Part shown: positions 1-9,620 of the stretch, piece after piece
How the letters are laid out: each line of letters begins with the position of its first letter
Position numbering within the stretch: position 1 is the first letter of the stretch
Origin: Gramella sp. Hel_I_59
Lineage (GTDB): Bacteria; Bacteroidota; Bacteroidia; Flavobacteriales; Flavobacteriaceae
Direction of reading: 5' to 3'
Length of the DNA: 64,000 bases
NCBI RefSeq assembly: GCF_006714895.1
Contig: NZ_VFME01000001.1
Span: 3,038,001-3,102,000 of the forward strand
Notes under the pieces: model-generated
Databases searched by the model: none
Seen by the model: the letters and a program-made list of their open reading frames with translations, nothing else
What the model was told of the DNA's origin: nothing
Translations under genes and position numbers: made by a program

Positions 1-210
1 CGCCGCAAAAAATCCTTGATGATGTTGCTGGACAGCAAGGCGCAACATATGAGTGTTGAAGAAAAAGAAAACTTAGCCAATATAGCTACAGTGCTTATGG
101 GCGTTGAAGCCTTTGTAGTTACCAAAGATGTATGCGGTTTAAATAATGAAGAGTCTAAAAAACTATTGAACTGGGGAATGGAAAGATTACTGGAATCAAT
201 ATTAAAGTAA
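1..210 (+). CDS. 3' end of a truncated gene, possibly a TetR-family regulator
   Basis: The frame is open from the first base and closes with TAA, so the beginning lies outside the window; 69 residues are visible. They look all-helical and end in an amphipathic helix (LLNWGMERLLESILK). C-terminal ligand-binding halves of TetR/AcrR regulators commonly end this way, and a TetR gene next to a P450 gene is a frequent arrangement. The helix-turn-helix half that would prove it is not visible, so the family is an inference. The stop lies 2 nt from the stop of the converging P450 gene. Confidence 0.45.
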   Translation, partial: RRKKSLMMLLDSKAQHMSVEEKENLANIATVLMGVEAFVVTKDVCGLNNEESKKLLNWGMERLLESILK

Positions 211-212
211 AT

Positions 213-1547
213 CTATCTCCTTGAAAACTTCAGAATAGCATTGTTAGGCTTAAGAGTTATCAATGGTTTTATTTCGATCTCATTATTCACCGGCTGCAGT
301 TTATAATCGTTCATCAATTCTGCAACCGCAATGATCATCTCGAACATCGCGAAGTTATTTCCTATACATTTACGTGGTCCCGCACCAAATGGGAAATATT
401 GTGAGGAATATTGTCTTCCGCCATCAGCGAACCTTTCTGGCTTGAATGTGTCTGGCTCCTCCCAAAGATCTGGATGTCTGTGAACTTCATGCAATGAAAA
501 CAGCAAATTGGAACCTTGTTCAAAGTATTTGCCTTCAAATTCAAATTCTTCAATATTTACCCGATCGATGAAATAAGCTGGAGGATACATACGCATTGAC
601 TCCTCCAGAACCATTTGAGTGAATGGTGCTTTGGTCACCAGATGCATAAGATCATCGCTTTCATTCTTCAAAACTGAGACCTCTTTGTATATCTTTTCCT
701 GCCATTCAGGATTGAATGCTAGTAACTGAGCTGTAAAAGTTAACGAATTCGAGGTAGTTTCATGCCCCGCAGTAAACAGGATCAGGATCTCATCAATAAG
801 TTGTTCTTCATCCATGAAATTCCCGTCATCATATTTCGCATCCAGCAGCATATCCAGAAGATCGTCATAACGGTTTCCTGAAGCCTGTCGTTCGTGAACT
901 ATGGTTCGTAAAATACTCCTTGCCTCCTCTGTTAGCTGAAGATAACTATCAATTTTTCCACTCAAACTAAACCACCATCCAAGATAGGGTTGCCTCAATT
1001 CTTTTACCAGCATTTGCTGCGTGGCTTCAGTAATATATTGGAGTCGGTTGATCTCCGTTTGATTTGCAGCACTACTAAAAAGTGATTTTACAACCGTCTG
1101 AAAAGCAAGATCGTTCATAATTGGAAAAATATCGATCTCTTTCCCGGTCTCGATTTTTTCATATTCGGCACAGATTGCTTCCTTGATGGAATCAAGTAAA
1201 TTGGCAAGTTGCTTTTTATGGAATGCCGGCTGGATCAACTTTCGTTGTTTCTTCCAGTGCTCTCCTTCTGAGGTGAGCAGACCTTTACCAACATATTTCA
1301 CCAGGTCTTTGGTCTGTATTTCAGATTTCACAAAGTTCTTCTGGTTCTTCTGAAGTACATATTCTACGAGAGCCGCGTCCCTACTGAAAATGACCGATTT
1401 ACTAAAACCGATCTTCAATCGAAAAGTATCTCCCTTTTCCTCAAAGTTCTTCTTATGAAACGGTAACGGATTCTTTAAAATATTGGCTGAATGCTTTAAA
1501 AATTTAGCCAGTGAAACTTCGGGAATACTTTTCTCTTTCTCCATCAT
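213..1547 (-). CDS. Cytochrome P450 monooxygenase
   Basis: A 444-residue haem-thiolate monooxygenase, the usual length for a soluble bacterial P450. Visible signatures in order: I-helix oxygen-activation motif AGHETTSNSL, K-helix ExxR in EESMRMYPP, and the haem-binding loop FGAGPRKCIGNNFA with the proximal Cys at about residue 394. There is no signal peptide, no membrane anchor and no fused reductase, so it needs external electron donors, which are not encoded here. The broad fold resembles the fatty-acid hydroxylase branch, but the substrate cannot be told from sequence. Two adjacent ATG codons serve as possible starts. It lies 9 nt downstream of ruvB on the same strand and converges on the possible TetR gene. 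Confidence 0.93.
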   Translation of the reverse strand: MMEKEKSIPEVSLAKFLKHSANILKNPLPFHKKNFEEKGDTFRLKIGFSKSVIFSRDAALVEYVLQKNQKNFVKSEIQTKDLVKYVGKGLLTSEGEHWKKQRKLIQPAFHKKQLANLLDSIKEAICAEYEKIETGKEIDIFPIMNDLAFQTVVKSLFSSAANQTEINRLQYITEATQQMLVKELRQPYLGWWFSLSGKIDSYLQLTEEARSILRTIVHERQASGNRYDDLLDMLLDAKYDDGNFMDEEQLIDEILILFTAGHETTSNSLTFTAQLLAFNPEWQEKIYKEVSVLKNESDDLMHLVTKAPFTQMVLEESMRMYPPAYFIDRVNIEEFEFEGKYFEQGSNLLFSLHEVHRHPDLWEEPDTFKPERFADGGRQYSSQYFPFGAGPRKCIGNNFAMFEMIIAVAELMNDYKLQPVNNEIEIKPLITLKPNNAILKFSRR

Positions 1548-1556
1548 GATACTTTT

Positions 1557-2582
1557 TTAAAACAATCCATTCTGTCCGGGAGCCTTGGTTCTCCCAAGAT
1601 GACGGTAGGCATGCTCGGTTACTTCTCTTCCGCGAGGTGTCCGGTAAATAAATCCCTGCTGAATCAAAAATGGCTCGTAAACCTCTTCAATAGTTTCAGC
1701 ACTTTCACTTACAGCTGTCGCCAGGGTAGTAATACCTACAGGACCACCTTTGAACTTGTCGATGATGGTTTCCAGGATCTTGTTGTCCATTTCATCCAGT
1801 CCATGCGCGTCCACATTCAACGCTTTTAAGCTATACCTCGCGATCTCAATATCGATCTTTCCGTTACCTTTTATCTGTGCAAAATCCCGAACCCTTCTTA
1901 GCAAGGCATTTGCGATACGCGGAGTTCCACGACTTCTGCCAGCAATTTCGATAGCAGCTTCCTGTGATATTGGAACTTTTAGGATCTCAGAACTCCTTTC
2001 TACGATGCCTGAAAGCAGTTCAGTAGAATAATACTGTAGTCTGCTGGAAATACCAAATCGTGCACGCATGGGCGCTGTAAGCAATCCTGAGCGTGTTGTA
2101 GCTCCAATTAAAGTGAATGGATTTAAATTGATTTGTACAGTTCTTGCGTTAGGACCGGTTTCGAGCATTATGTCAATTCGATAATCCTCCATGGCAGAAT
2201 ACAGGTATTCTTCTACTATGGGACTCAATCGATGAATTTCATCAATAAACAGAATATCACGCTCATCAAGATTTGTAAGCAAACCAGCGAGGTCTCCGGG
2301 TTTATCAAGAACAGGACCCGAAGTAATCTTTATTCCAACATTGAGTTCATTTGCAAGTATATGCGCCAGGGTGGTTTTTCCCAGACCTGGAGGTCCATGA
2401 AACAAGGTATGATCCAGCGCATCTCCACGCATGTTAGCTGCCTGCACAAAGATCTGCAGATTCTCCAGCACCTGTTCCTGTCCCGCAAAGTCATCAAAAC
2501 TTAGGGGCCTTAAAGCTCTTTCTATGTCAAATTCTTCAGGAGAAAGATTCTCTCCACTGGCATCCAGGTTCTCGTTCATCAT
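1557..2582 (-). CDS. ruvB: Holliday junction branch-migration helicase RuvB
   Basis: The hexameric AAA+ motor that, with RuvA, drives branch migration of Holliday junctions in recombinational repair. At 341 residues it is full length. Seen: N-terminal [11 protein letters not shown], Walker [12 protein letters not shown], Walker [10 protein letters not shown], sensor/arginine region [16 protein letters not shown], and the C-terminal winged-helix DNA-binding part with [10 protein letters not shown]. The start codon directly follows the stop of the upstream S41 peptidase gene (no gap), so the two are probably cotranscribed. Neither ruvA nor ruvC is in the window, which is common in Bacteroidota. 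Confidence 0.98.
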   Translation of the reverse strand: MMNENLDASGENLSPEEFDIERALRPLSFDDFAGQEQVLENLQIFVQAANMRGDALDHTLFHGPPGLGKTTLAHILANELNVGIKITSGPVLDKPGDLAGLLTNLDERDILFIDEIHRLSPIVEEYLYSAMEDYRIDIMLETGPNARTVQINLNPFTLIGATTRSGLLTAPMRARFGISSRLQYYSTELLSGIVERSSEILKVPISQEAAIEIAGRSRGTPRIANALLRRVRDFAQIKGNGKIDIEIARYSLKALNVDAHGLDEMDNKILETIIDKFKGGPVGITTLATAVSESAETIEEVYEPFLIQQGFIYRTPRGREVTEHAYRHLGRTKAPGQNGLF

Positions 2583-3764
2583 TTATTTGCTTTTCGCAAT
2601 GTATTCTTTAGTTTGCTTGATCCAATCTTCAGAATTGTCCAGACTAATCTCAGGCTGCACTCCTACAGACTCATATTCCAGATATTTTTTATCGCCTTTA
2701 AAAGTAAAGAATCCTTTGAAGTTATAGCAGGGAAAATCATAAGTTTTACCAAGTTCATACGCGATAGTTCCGCTAGTTTTACTTCCAAGTAAGGTTACAT
2801 TTTTAAACTTCTGAAGTCTTAGAGCGAACTGCTCTGCATTACTCACAGTGTTCCCATTTATCAGTACATATAATCTTGCATTCTTATAGTTTTTCCGTAG
2901 ATATTTATAGAGAATATCAGAATTTCTATCACCACCTCCACCATTGTCGCGAAGATCCAGGATCAGGTCTTTAGTAACAGGTTTCTCTTCCAGACTTTTA
3001 TAGAAGTTTTCTGCATTCTTCAAAACGGGATTGTAACCGGAAAAACTTCCAATTCTCATATAAGTAATATCACCTGATTTTGAATATTGATAAGTTTCTG
3101 TATCTTCTATACTGGAAAGATCTGGACTGGCGTTGGACTTTGAAAGCTGTAGTTTTGAAATATGACCATTCTTGATCTCCAGGGGGAAATTCACAAGTTG
3201 CTTGTCGTGAAACTGACCTATTGCAGCTAGATAGCGACCATTCCCGTATTTCAAGAATCGACCTATAATTTCCCCTTTCTGCCATACCTCTTCTCCACCG
3301 CTAAGGTTGACCAAAGTTAGATTTTCTTCAGATTTATATACTCCTATGCTAAAACCATCACGGGAATAGATACCCTCAACATCTTCTAGTGGTTTTAGCT
3401 CAAGTTTCGTTTTTAAACTATCCAGATCACCTTCAAATTCTGGAAATTCCTGGTAGGTCGTATCAGATTGATTTACATCAAAACCAACTTCAGAATACAT
3501 CATATTATGCCGATCATTCAGAGTAACAAGTATTTTACTCATCTGTTGAAAACAATCATATTCTGGGTAGTTCCCTGAATACGAATAATTATTGGCAGCA
3601 CTTAATGCTTTATTGTATGCAGATAGATCTGATGTATTCCTGGTGACAGGTAAATTCTGGACGGTTTTATTGAAAACTTCAACATTCCGGCTGCAGTCAC
3701 AATAACTCTGGGAAGAAAGGCTAAAGCTAATTATCAAAAGCAAGCAAGAGAATAAATATTTCAT
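2583..3764 (-). CDS. Secreted S41-family peptidase
   Basis: A 393-residue protein with an N-terminal signal peptide (about residues 1-20, hydrophobic core LLLIISFSLSSQ), so it is exported. The second half is the C-terminal-processing (tail-specific) protease fold: LDLRDNGGGGDR, then NGNTVSNAEQFALRL holding the nucleophilic Ser, then LLGSKTSGT holding the Lys general base about 25 residues later, the spacing expected for an S41 Ser-Lys dyad. No clear PDZ domain is visible in the first half, which sets it apart from classical CtpA/Prc. Substrate unknown. It is first in a probable unit with ruvB and P450. Confidence 0.85.
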   Translation of the reverse strand: MKYLFSCLLLIISFSLSSQSYCDCSRNVEVFNKTVQNLPVTRNTSDLSAYNKALSAANNYSYSGNYPEYDCFQQMSKILVTLNDRHNMMYSEVGFDVNQSDTTYQEFPEFEGDLDSLKTKLELKPLEDVEGIYSRDGFSIGVYKSEENLTLVNLSGGEEVWQKGEIIGRFLKYGNGRYLAAIGQFHDKQLVNFPLEIKNGHISKLQLSKSNASPDLSSIEDTETYQYSKSGDITYMRIGSFSGYNPVLKNAENFYKSLEEKPVTKDLILDLRDNGGGGDRNSDILYKYLRKNYKNARLYVLINGNTVSNAEQFALRLQKFKNVTLLGSKTSGTIAYELGKTYDFPCYNFKGFFTFKGDKKYLEYESVGVQPEISLDNSEDWIKQTKEYIAKSK

Positions 3765-3820
3765 TTCAACTGATTTCCAAAAAGATATTACAATTTGAGA
3801 AGTCGGTAAAACATATAGAA

Positions 3821-3854
3821 TAAAAAAAGCCTTTTCCGTAGTGGAAAAGGCTTT
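3821..3854 (-). terminator. Rho-independent terminator of the act-cox operon
   Basis: Inverted repeat AAAGCCTTTTCC / GGAAAAGGCTTT with a 5-nt loop (3826-3854). On the minus strand it is followed by a run of seven T (3822-3828). It lies about 20 nt past the coxA stop and separates the respiratory operon from the S41 peptidase gene. Confidence 0.88.
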
Positions 3855-3874
3855 CTATATAGACTTAATGTTTT

Positions 3875-5698
3875 CTAGTGATTTAATTCTTCCTCACCTT
3901 CCTGAAGTGGCACAGTTTGCGGCACGAAATCCTGTCCAGCAATTACATACTCACCGTCTTCTCCAGTTTTAGAGTAATCATAAGGCCATCTGTAAACTGA
4001 TGGTATTGGTCCAGGCCAGTTTCCATGCACATGTTTTACAGGAGTAGTCCATTCCAGTGTATTTGATCTCCAAGGGTTTTGAACAGCCTTCTTTCCGTAG
4101 AACATAGAAGAGAAGAAGTTATAAATAAACACCAACTGAACTAACGCAGTAATGATAGCAGCTACCGTAATGATAACATTTACATCGGCATAATCGTCAA
4201 AATATGGGAAACTTGTGTTCGTATAATAACGTCTTGGAAGACCAGCGATCCCGATAAAGTGCATTGGGAAAAAGACTCCGTAAGCACCTACAGCTGTTAC
4301 CCAGAAGTGGATATAACCAAGATTCTTATTCATCATTCTACCAAACATCTTAGGGAACCAGTGGTAAACTCCTGCAAATAGTCCGTACAATGCAGAGATA
4401 CCCATCACCAGGTGGAAGTGAGCAACCACGAAGTACGTATCATGCACGTTAATATCCAGTGTAGAATCCCCTAGGATAATACCTGTTAGACCTCCCGTGA
4501 TGAAGGTTGATACAAGACCTATCGAGAATAACATTCCCGGGTTCATTTGTAAGTTACCTTTCCACAACGTTGTGATATAGTTAAAAGCTTTTACAGCTGA
4601 TGGTATCGCAATTAGTAATGTGGTAAAGGTAAATACCGATCCAAGGAACGGGTTCATACCAGATACGAACATATGGTGACCCCAAACGATCGTAGATAAG
4701 AATGCGATAGCCAAAATAGATGCTACCATCGCACGATATCCAAAGATTGGCTTACGTGAGTTTGTAGCGATAATTTCTGAAGTGATCCCTAGTGCTGGAA
4801 GTAATACGATATAAACTTCAGGGTGACCAAGGAACCAGAATAAGTGTTCGAAAAGTACCGGAGAACCTCCCTGGTGACTTAATACTTCTCCTTTAATAAA
4901 GATATCACTTAAGAAGAAGGATGTTCCAAAACTTCTATCCATGATTAATAGTAATGCAGCTGAAAGTAATACCGGGAACGATACAACTCCAATAATAGCT
5001 GTTACAAAGAACGCCCAGATAGTAAGAGGAAGTCTGGTCATAGACATCCCTGCAGTTCTAAGGTTCAATACCGTAACAATATAATTCAAGGATCCTAGTA
5101 ATGAAGATGCAATGAAGATCGCCATAGAAACCAACCATAATGTCATCCCTGTACCAGAACCGCTAATTGCCTGTGGTAATGCAGATAATGGAGGATAAAT
5201 CGTCCAACCTGCCATCGCTGGTCCTGACTCCACGAACAATGAACATAGCATGATCACTGATGAAAGGAAGAACAACCAGTAGGAAACCATGTTAAGGAAT
5301 CCTGAGGCCATATCCCGCGCACCAATTTGCAACGGAATTAATAAGTTCGAGAACGTACCAGAAAGTCCGGCAGTTAATACAAAGAATACCATGATAGTAC
5401 CGTGAATAGTAACAAGTGCCAGGTAAATACTTGGTGACATTACTCCTTCCGGTGCCCAACGTTCTCCTAATAGTGCTTCAAAAACCCAGAAAGACTCCTC
5501 TGGCCATGCAAGCTGAATACGGAAAAGGATGGACATCCCAATACCTACTATTCCCATTAGAAGACCTGTAATAAGATATTGCTTCGCAATCATCTTATGA
5601 TCGGTACTGAAAATATACTTTGTTATAAAAGTTTCCTTATGATGATGTCCGTGATCATCGTGGTGATCGTGTGCCGGTGCTGTTGCAGTTGCTGACAT
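3875..5698 (-). CDS. coxA: Cytochrome c oxidase subunit I
   Basis: The catalytic subunit of a haem-copper oxygen reductase: it reduces O2 to water and pumps protons in the inner membrane. It has 607 residues and about 12 membrane helices. Metal ligands visible: the haem a His in TIHGTIMVFF; the CuB His-Tyr pair in GHPEVYIVLLPALG; the CuB His-His in VWGHHMFVSG; and the haem a3/a ligands in VVAHFHLVMG. The N-terminus has a His-rich stretch (HDHHDDHGHHH) that could bind metal. It is last in the act-cox operon, 39 nt after coxB. No subunit III gene follows; it must be elsewhere. Confidence 0.97.
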   Translation of the reverse strand: MSATATAPAHDHHDDHGHHHKETFITKYIFSTDHKMIAKQYLITGLLMGIVGIGMSILFRIQLAWPEESFWVFEALLGERWAPEGVMSPSIYLALVTIHGTIMVFFVLTAGLSGTFSNLLIPLQIGARDMASGFLNMVSYWLFFLSSVIMLCSLFVESGPAMAGWTIYPPLSALPQAISGSGTGMTLWLVSMAIFIASSLLGSLNYIVTVLNLRTAGMSMTRLPLTIWAFFVTAIIGVVSFPVLLSAALLLIMDRSFGTSFFLSDIFIKGEVLSHQGGSPVLFEHLFWFLGHPEVYIVLLPALGITSEIIATNSRKPIFGYRAMVASILAIAFLSTIVWGHHMFVSGMNPFLGSVFTFTTLLIAIPSAVKAFNYITTLWKGNLQMNPGMLFSIGLVSTFITGGLTGIILGDSTLDINVHDTYFVVAHFHLVMGISALYGLFAGVYHWFPKMFGRMMNKNLGYIHFWVTAVGAYGVFFPMHFIGIAGLPRRYYTNTSFPYFDDYADVNVIITVAAIITALVQLVFIYNFFSSMFYGKKAVQNPWRSNTLEWTTPVKHVHGNWPGPIPSVYRWPYDYSKTGEDGEYVIAGQDFVPQTVPLQEGEEELNH

Positions 5699-5737
5699 AT
5701 CTCTAATTTCTTTATCTTAAAATTGTACGTTCGTTAT

Positions 5738-6931
5738 CTATTCTATTGAAGCTACTGCATTCTCACCTTCCGGTGCATTTTCAGTCTCCATCTCCCCTTC
5801 AGAATCTTCTTGCATTGACTCTGGCGTGCCATCTCCAGCAGTATCTTCTGGTCTATCTACATTCTGACTACTTTCTTCCATAGTACTTCCAAATGTAGGC
5901 TGCTCTGACATCCATGCATTGAAATCTTCTTCAGATTCCACTACGATCTTCATTTGCATGTTGTAGTGTGCCTGTCCACAGATCTTATTACATAATAAGA
6001 AATACTCAAATTCATACTCATCAAGGGTAGCTTCACCCTGTGCTCTTAGTACTTCGTTACGCTCATTTCTTACCTCATTTACGCTCTTCACCTTATCTCG
6101 CATGTACTCACTTTCTCTCATTTCTTCGGAAGTGATCGTTGGAGTAAAACCGAATTGAGTGATCATTCCAGGAACTACGTTCATTTGTGCACGGAAGAAT
6201 GGGAAATAAGCTGAATGCAATACATCCTGAGATCTGAATTTGAAAAGTACTGGTCTGTCTACCGGTAAATGCAATTCAGTAGTGATAACATCATCTTTTC
6301 CATAAGAATCAGATTCATCTACACCTAACTGGTTCACACCTTCGATAAAACGAACATTAGCTTTTCCTAAGGTATTATCTTCTCCAGAGTATCTTGCTCT
6401 CCAGTCAAACTGGTAAGCGTAAACCTCGATCACTAAAGGATCTTCGTCCTCATTGATATTCATGATATCACTCCAGGTAAATAATCCGTAGATAATAAGA
6501 CCAGCAAGAGTAATTACAGGAATGATCGTCCAGATAAATTCCAGCTTATCATTATCTGCATAAAACAATGCTTTTTGAGTTTTCTTCCCTTTGTATTTAA
6601 ACGCGAAATAGTGAAGTAGACCCTGAGTAATGATCTGTACGAACATGATAAGTCCGATAGATACAAACATTAAGGTGTCATATTCTGAACCATGTTCAGA
6701 AGCAGCTTCCGGAAGGTAGAATTTACTGTATTCCCAGAAACAGAATATGGTAATAACGTAAAGGAAAATTACAAATGCTAGCATCAGGATCCCGTGAGTA
6801 CGGTTATCCTTATCGTTTGCAACCTGTGAAGTATCCTCATCTGATCCCTTCGATAACTGAAAGATCTTAGAGATCTGCCAACCTGTTACGGCCAGAAGTG
6901 CGAGTACTATGATTACTAAAAATACGGTCAT
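5738..6931 (-). CDS. coxB: Cytochrome c oxidase subunit II
   Basis: Carries the CuA centre that takes electrons from cytochrome c or directly from the Act complex. The CuA ligands are visible: an upstream His in VLHSAYFPFF and the loop CNKICGQAHYNMQ (Cys, Cys, His, Met). The N-terminal half has about four hydrophobic helices rather than the classical two. The 397-residue length is increased by an acidic C-terminal tail (about 50 residues rich in Glu, Asp, Ser). There is no fused cytochrome c domain, so the mobile or complex-bound haem is supplied by ActA or ActE. Located 33 nt downstream of actF. Confidence 0.96.
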   Translation of the reverse strand: MTVFLVIIVLALLAVTGWQISKIFQLSKGSDEDTSQVANDKDNRTHGILMLAFVIFLYVITIFCFWEYSKFYLPEAASEHGSEYDTLMFVSIGLIMFVQIITQGLLHYFAFKYKGKKTQKALFYADNDKLEFIWTIIPVITLAGLIIYGLFTWSDIMNINEDEDPLVIEVYAYQFDWRARYSGEDNTLGKANVRFIEGVNQLGVDESDSYGKDDVITTELHLPVDRPVLFKFRSQDVLHSAYFPFFRAQMNVVPGMITQFGFTPTITSEEMRESEYMRDKVKSVNEVRNERNEVLRAQGEATLDEYEFEYFLLCNKICGQAHYNMQMKIVVESEEDFNAWMSEQPTFGSTMEESSQNVDRPEDTAGDGTPESMQEDSEGEMETENAPEGENAVASIE

Positions 6932-6964
6932 TTTATAAGTTCTTCTTTAAACAATCAATCTTTA

Positions 6965-8371
6965 TTAATAGTGGTAATGTTTACTTTCTTTCAAGTATGG
7001 ATTACCTTTTACCAGTAGCGGTGCCTTTGTAAGCGCATTGAACACAATGAAAGAGAATAAACCTCCGAACAATAGCATTGCACTAATTTCAGGAATACCT
7101 ATAAACCAGGATTCTCCAACAGTCGCAGGCATAACCATTACATAAACGTTGATGTAGTGACCACCAAGGATAATGATACCTGTCATAACGACAAACCAGT
7201 TCACTCGTTTGTAATCGCTGTTCATCAACAATAATACCGGGAATAGGAAGTTTGTTACTATCATTCCCCAGAAAAGTATAGGATAATCATTCATCCTCTG
7301 GATAAAGTAAACCACCTCTTCAGGAATATTTGAATACCATATCAACATAAACTGAGAGAACCAAAGGTAGGTCCAGAAAATACTGATCCCGAACATGAAT
7401 TTTGCAAGGTCATGAATATGACTGTTATTTACGAATTCAAGGTAACCTCTTGACTTTAGATATATTGATATAATAGCGATCGTAGTGATCCCGGAAACAA
7501 ACATACTTGCGAATACGAACCATCCGAATAATGTACTAAACCAGTGCGGATCTAAACTCATGATCCAGTCCCATGACATCATAGACTCGGTCACGATAAA
7601 GAATACAAGGAATCCTGCAGATAGCTTGAAAGTCTTTTTAAAGATCGAAAGATCTGTTGCATCGTCCATCTTTCTAGAGTTCTTTACAAGTAAATGTCTG
7701 AAGATAGCCCACCCAGCAAGGTAGATAGCAGCTCTAATTAAGAAAAACGGTACGTTTAAGTATGCTGTTTTATTCTGAATGATTTCATCATGTGCTACTA
7801 CTTCAGGATCCATCCATACGAATAGATGGTTTAAGTGTAAACCTGAAAGAACAAGTATTACAAAAACGATAAGCCCACCAGGTAGTAAGTAAGCAGTGAT
7901 AGCTTCCATCACTCTGAATAATACCGGTGACCAACCTGCCTGTGCAGCGTATTGTACGGCGTAAAAGGCAAGAACTCCTAAAGAGATCATGAAGAAAAAG
8001 AATGCTGCCACATAAAGTGCAGCCCATGGCTTATTCTGTAACTGGTGCAGTATATGCTCCATATGCTCAGCCTCATGAGATGCTTCTTCACCGTGACCAG
8101 CTTCAGCGTGATCTGCTTCAGCTGAATGATCAATATTATCTTCAGTGTGTTCTATATTCTCAACTTCAGTGTTTCCACCAGGAATCTGCTCTACATTAAC
8201 TTCGTGAGTTTCATCTGTCGCATGCTCTTCCCCGTGATGTTCAGAAGCCATCATTGCCTCCACATCCTCGATAGTTTCTGGAGCCGCGATAAACCCGTAA
8301 ACGAGACCTATTGCTCCCACAACCATACAAATGATTGCTGCTAATTTTATTTTACTGGATAGCGTATACAT
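6965..8371 (-). CDS. actF: Alternative complex III subunit ActF (membrane, quinone-side)
   Basis: An integral membrane subunit of the quinol:electron-acceptor oxidoreductase that replaces cytochrome bc1 in Bacteroidota. It has 468 residues with about ten membrane helices, related to ActC/NrfD. Identification rests on membrane topology and its place between actE and coxB. Unusual: after the first helix (about residues 10-30) there is an insertion (about 40-110) very rich in His, Glu and Asp, with about a dozen His residues, before the next helix. The core helices are conserved in style (WDWIMSLDPHWFST, SGHYINVYVMVMP-like segments). Confidence 0.92.
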   Translation of the reverse strand: MYTLSSKIKLAAIICMVVGAIGLVYGFIAAPETIEDVEAMMASEHHGEEHATDETHEVNVEQIPGGNTEVENIEHTEDNIDHSAEADHAEAGHGEEASHEAEHMEHILHQLQNKPWAALYVAAFFFFMISLGVLAFYAVQYAAQAGWSPVLFRVMEAITAYLLPGGLIVFVILVLSGLHLNHLFVWMDPEVVAHDEIIQNKTAYLNVPFFLIRAAIYLAGWAIFRHLLVKNSRKMDDATDLSIFKKTFKLSAGFLVFFIVTESMMSWDWIMSLDPHWFSTLFGWFVFASMFVSGITTIAIISIYLKSRGYLEFVNNSHIHDLAKFMFGISIFWTYLWFSQFMLIWYSNIPEEVVYFIQRMNDYPILFWGMIVTNFLFPVLLLMNSDYKRVNWFVVMTGIIILGGHYINVYVMVMPATVGESWFIGIPEISAMLLFGGLFSFIVFNALTKAPLLVKGNPYLKESKHYHY

Positions 8372-8389
8372 ATTGATAGATCTAAATCT

Positions 8390-9082
8390 TTATTCTTGAG
8401 TTTCAGTTTGGTTGTTTTCGGTAGCACCTTCAGCAGCGGTATCGCCAGCATCCTCATAGATATTAGCATCTGCTCTGGAAGGAAGAAGGCTTGTTTGCTC
8501 TTCTTCAAATTCTCTTTCAGGTTTACCTTCCAACTTATCTTTTAAGCTCATCACATAGTGATCAATCTGCCAGCGTTCTTCAATAGAAGTCTGAGAAGCA
8601 TAAGATCCCATGTTATTAATTCCGTAGTACATTACATGATAAACACTACCTTCAGTAATTGCTCTACCCGCATCATCGTAAGATGGTACACCAAGGATCT
8701 TTTCTCTTTCTACAAGTATTCCTTTTCCATCTCCTTTATCACCGTGGCAAACAGCACAATAAATAGTGTACAATCCTTTACCTTCTGCTAGGTTATCCTG
8801 AGTATATGGAATTGGATTATTAAGATTTGCCTTAGCATTTGCAATTCCTGCTGCAGAATTTTCGTAATCGTACGGCATCCATCCTCTTGGGATAGATCCT
8901 TCTACCGGTAACTTTGCCTCCTGAGCATTCTCAAATACCTTGTATTCACCGTAAGTTTCGTAACCTACAGACTCATACATATCTGGCATGTACTGATAGT
9001 TTGGATCCTCCTTGTCATTGCAGGAAACAACTGCAAAGCCAAGCAGACAAAATCCTATAGTTTTATGGAACAAACTTCTCAT
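8390..9082 (-). CDS. actE: Alternative complex III subunit ActE (monohaem cytochrome c lipoprotein)
   Basis: A monohaem c-type cytochrome exposed to the periplasm, with haem motif CAVCHGDKGDGKG and a distal Met likely in VMYYGINNMGSY. I chose the ATG at 9080-9082, giving 230 residues. A GTG two codons upstream is also in frame, but the ATG puts a lipoprotein signal directly at the N-terminus (hydrophobic core then VVSC), which would anchor it in the membrane. It probably relays electrons from the complex to the oxidase. The C-terminal tail is acidic and low complexity. It starts 5 nt after the actD stop. Confidence 0.93.
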   Translation of the reverse strand: MRSLFHKTIGFCLLGFAVVSCNDKEDPNYQYMPDMYESVGYETYGEYKVFENAQEAKLPVEGSIPRGWMPYDYENSAAGIANAKANLNNPIPYTQDNLAEGKGLYTIYCAVCHGDKGDGKGILVEREKILGVPSYDDAGRAITEGSVYHVMYYGINNMGSYASQTSIEERWQIDHYVMSLKDKLEGKPEREFEEEQTSLLPSRADANIYEDAGDTAAEGATENNQTETQE

Positions 9083-9087
9083 TATCA

Positions 9088-9615
9088 CTATTTATTATCT
9101 ATTAATCTAATTTCAGATGCACCAGTATCGTAAAGAAACTTGGTAAGATCATCTATGTTATGGTTCGCAGCATCCACTTCCATAAGAAACAGGTCATCTG
9201 TAGTTCTTACATCAGGGTTTTCAGCTTTTTTAAATGGCCATAATCTACTTCTCATATAGAAGGTGATTACCATAAGGTGAGCTGCAAAGAATACTGTAAG
9301 TTCAAACATGATAGGTACGAATGCCGGCATATTCTGAAGAAAGCTAAAACTTGGTTTTCCTCCAATATCCTGTGGCCAGTCCTCGATCATGATAAAATTC
9401 ATCATAGCAACTGCTACTGCCAAACCAACCAATCCATAAAGGAATGCGGTGATGGCAAGTCTTGTTGGAGCAAGTCCCATTGCTTTATCAAGTCCGTGAA
9501 CCGGAAATGGACAATAGATCTCTCCAATATGATAGCGTGCTTCACGAATCTGCTTTACAGCCTGTAAAAGCAGGTCGTCATCTTGGTAAATAGCGTGTAA
9601 AACTTTAGATGCCAT
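9088..9615 (-). CDS. actD: Alternative complex III subunit ActD (DUF3341)
   Basis: A small membrane subunit of 175 residues with two hydrophobic helices in the middle (FLYGLVGLAVAVAMMNFIMI and a second near PIMFELTVFFAAHLMVITF) between soluble ends. The N-terminal element EIYCPFPVHGLDKAMGL is typical of this family. It has no cofactor motif; its established role is structural, packing between ActC and ActF. It sits between actC and actE with very short spacers, as in other Bacteroidota. Confidence 0.93.
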   Translation of the reverse strand: MASKVLHAIYQDDDLLLQAVKQIREARYHIGEIYCPFPVHGLDKAMGLAPTRLAITAFLYGLVGLAVAVAMMNFIMIEDWPQDIGGKPSFSFLQNMPAFVPIMFELTVFFAAHLMVITFYMRSRLWPFKKAENPDVRTTDDLFLMEVDAANHNIDDLTKFLYDTGASEIRLIDNK

Positions 9616-9620
9616 CCTGA

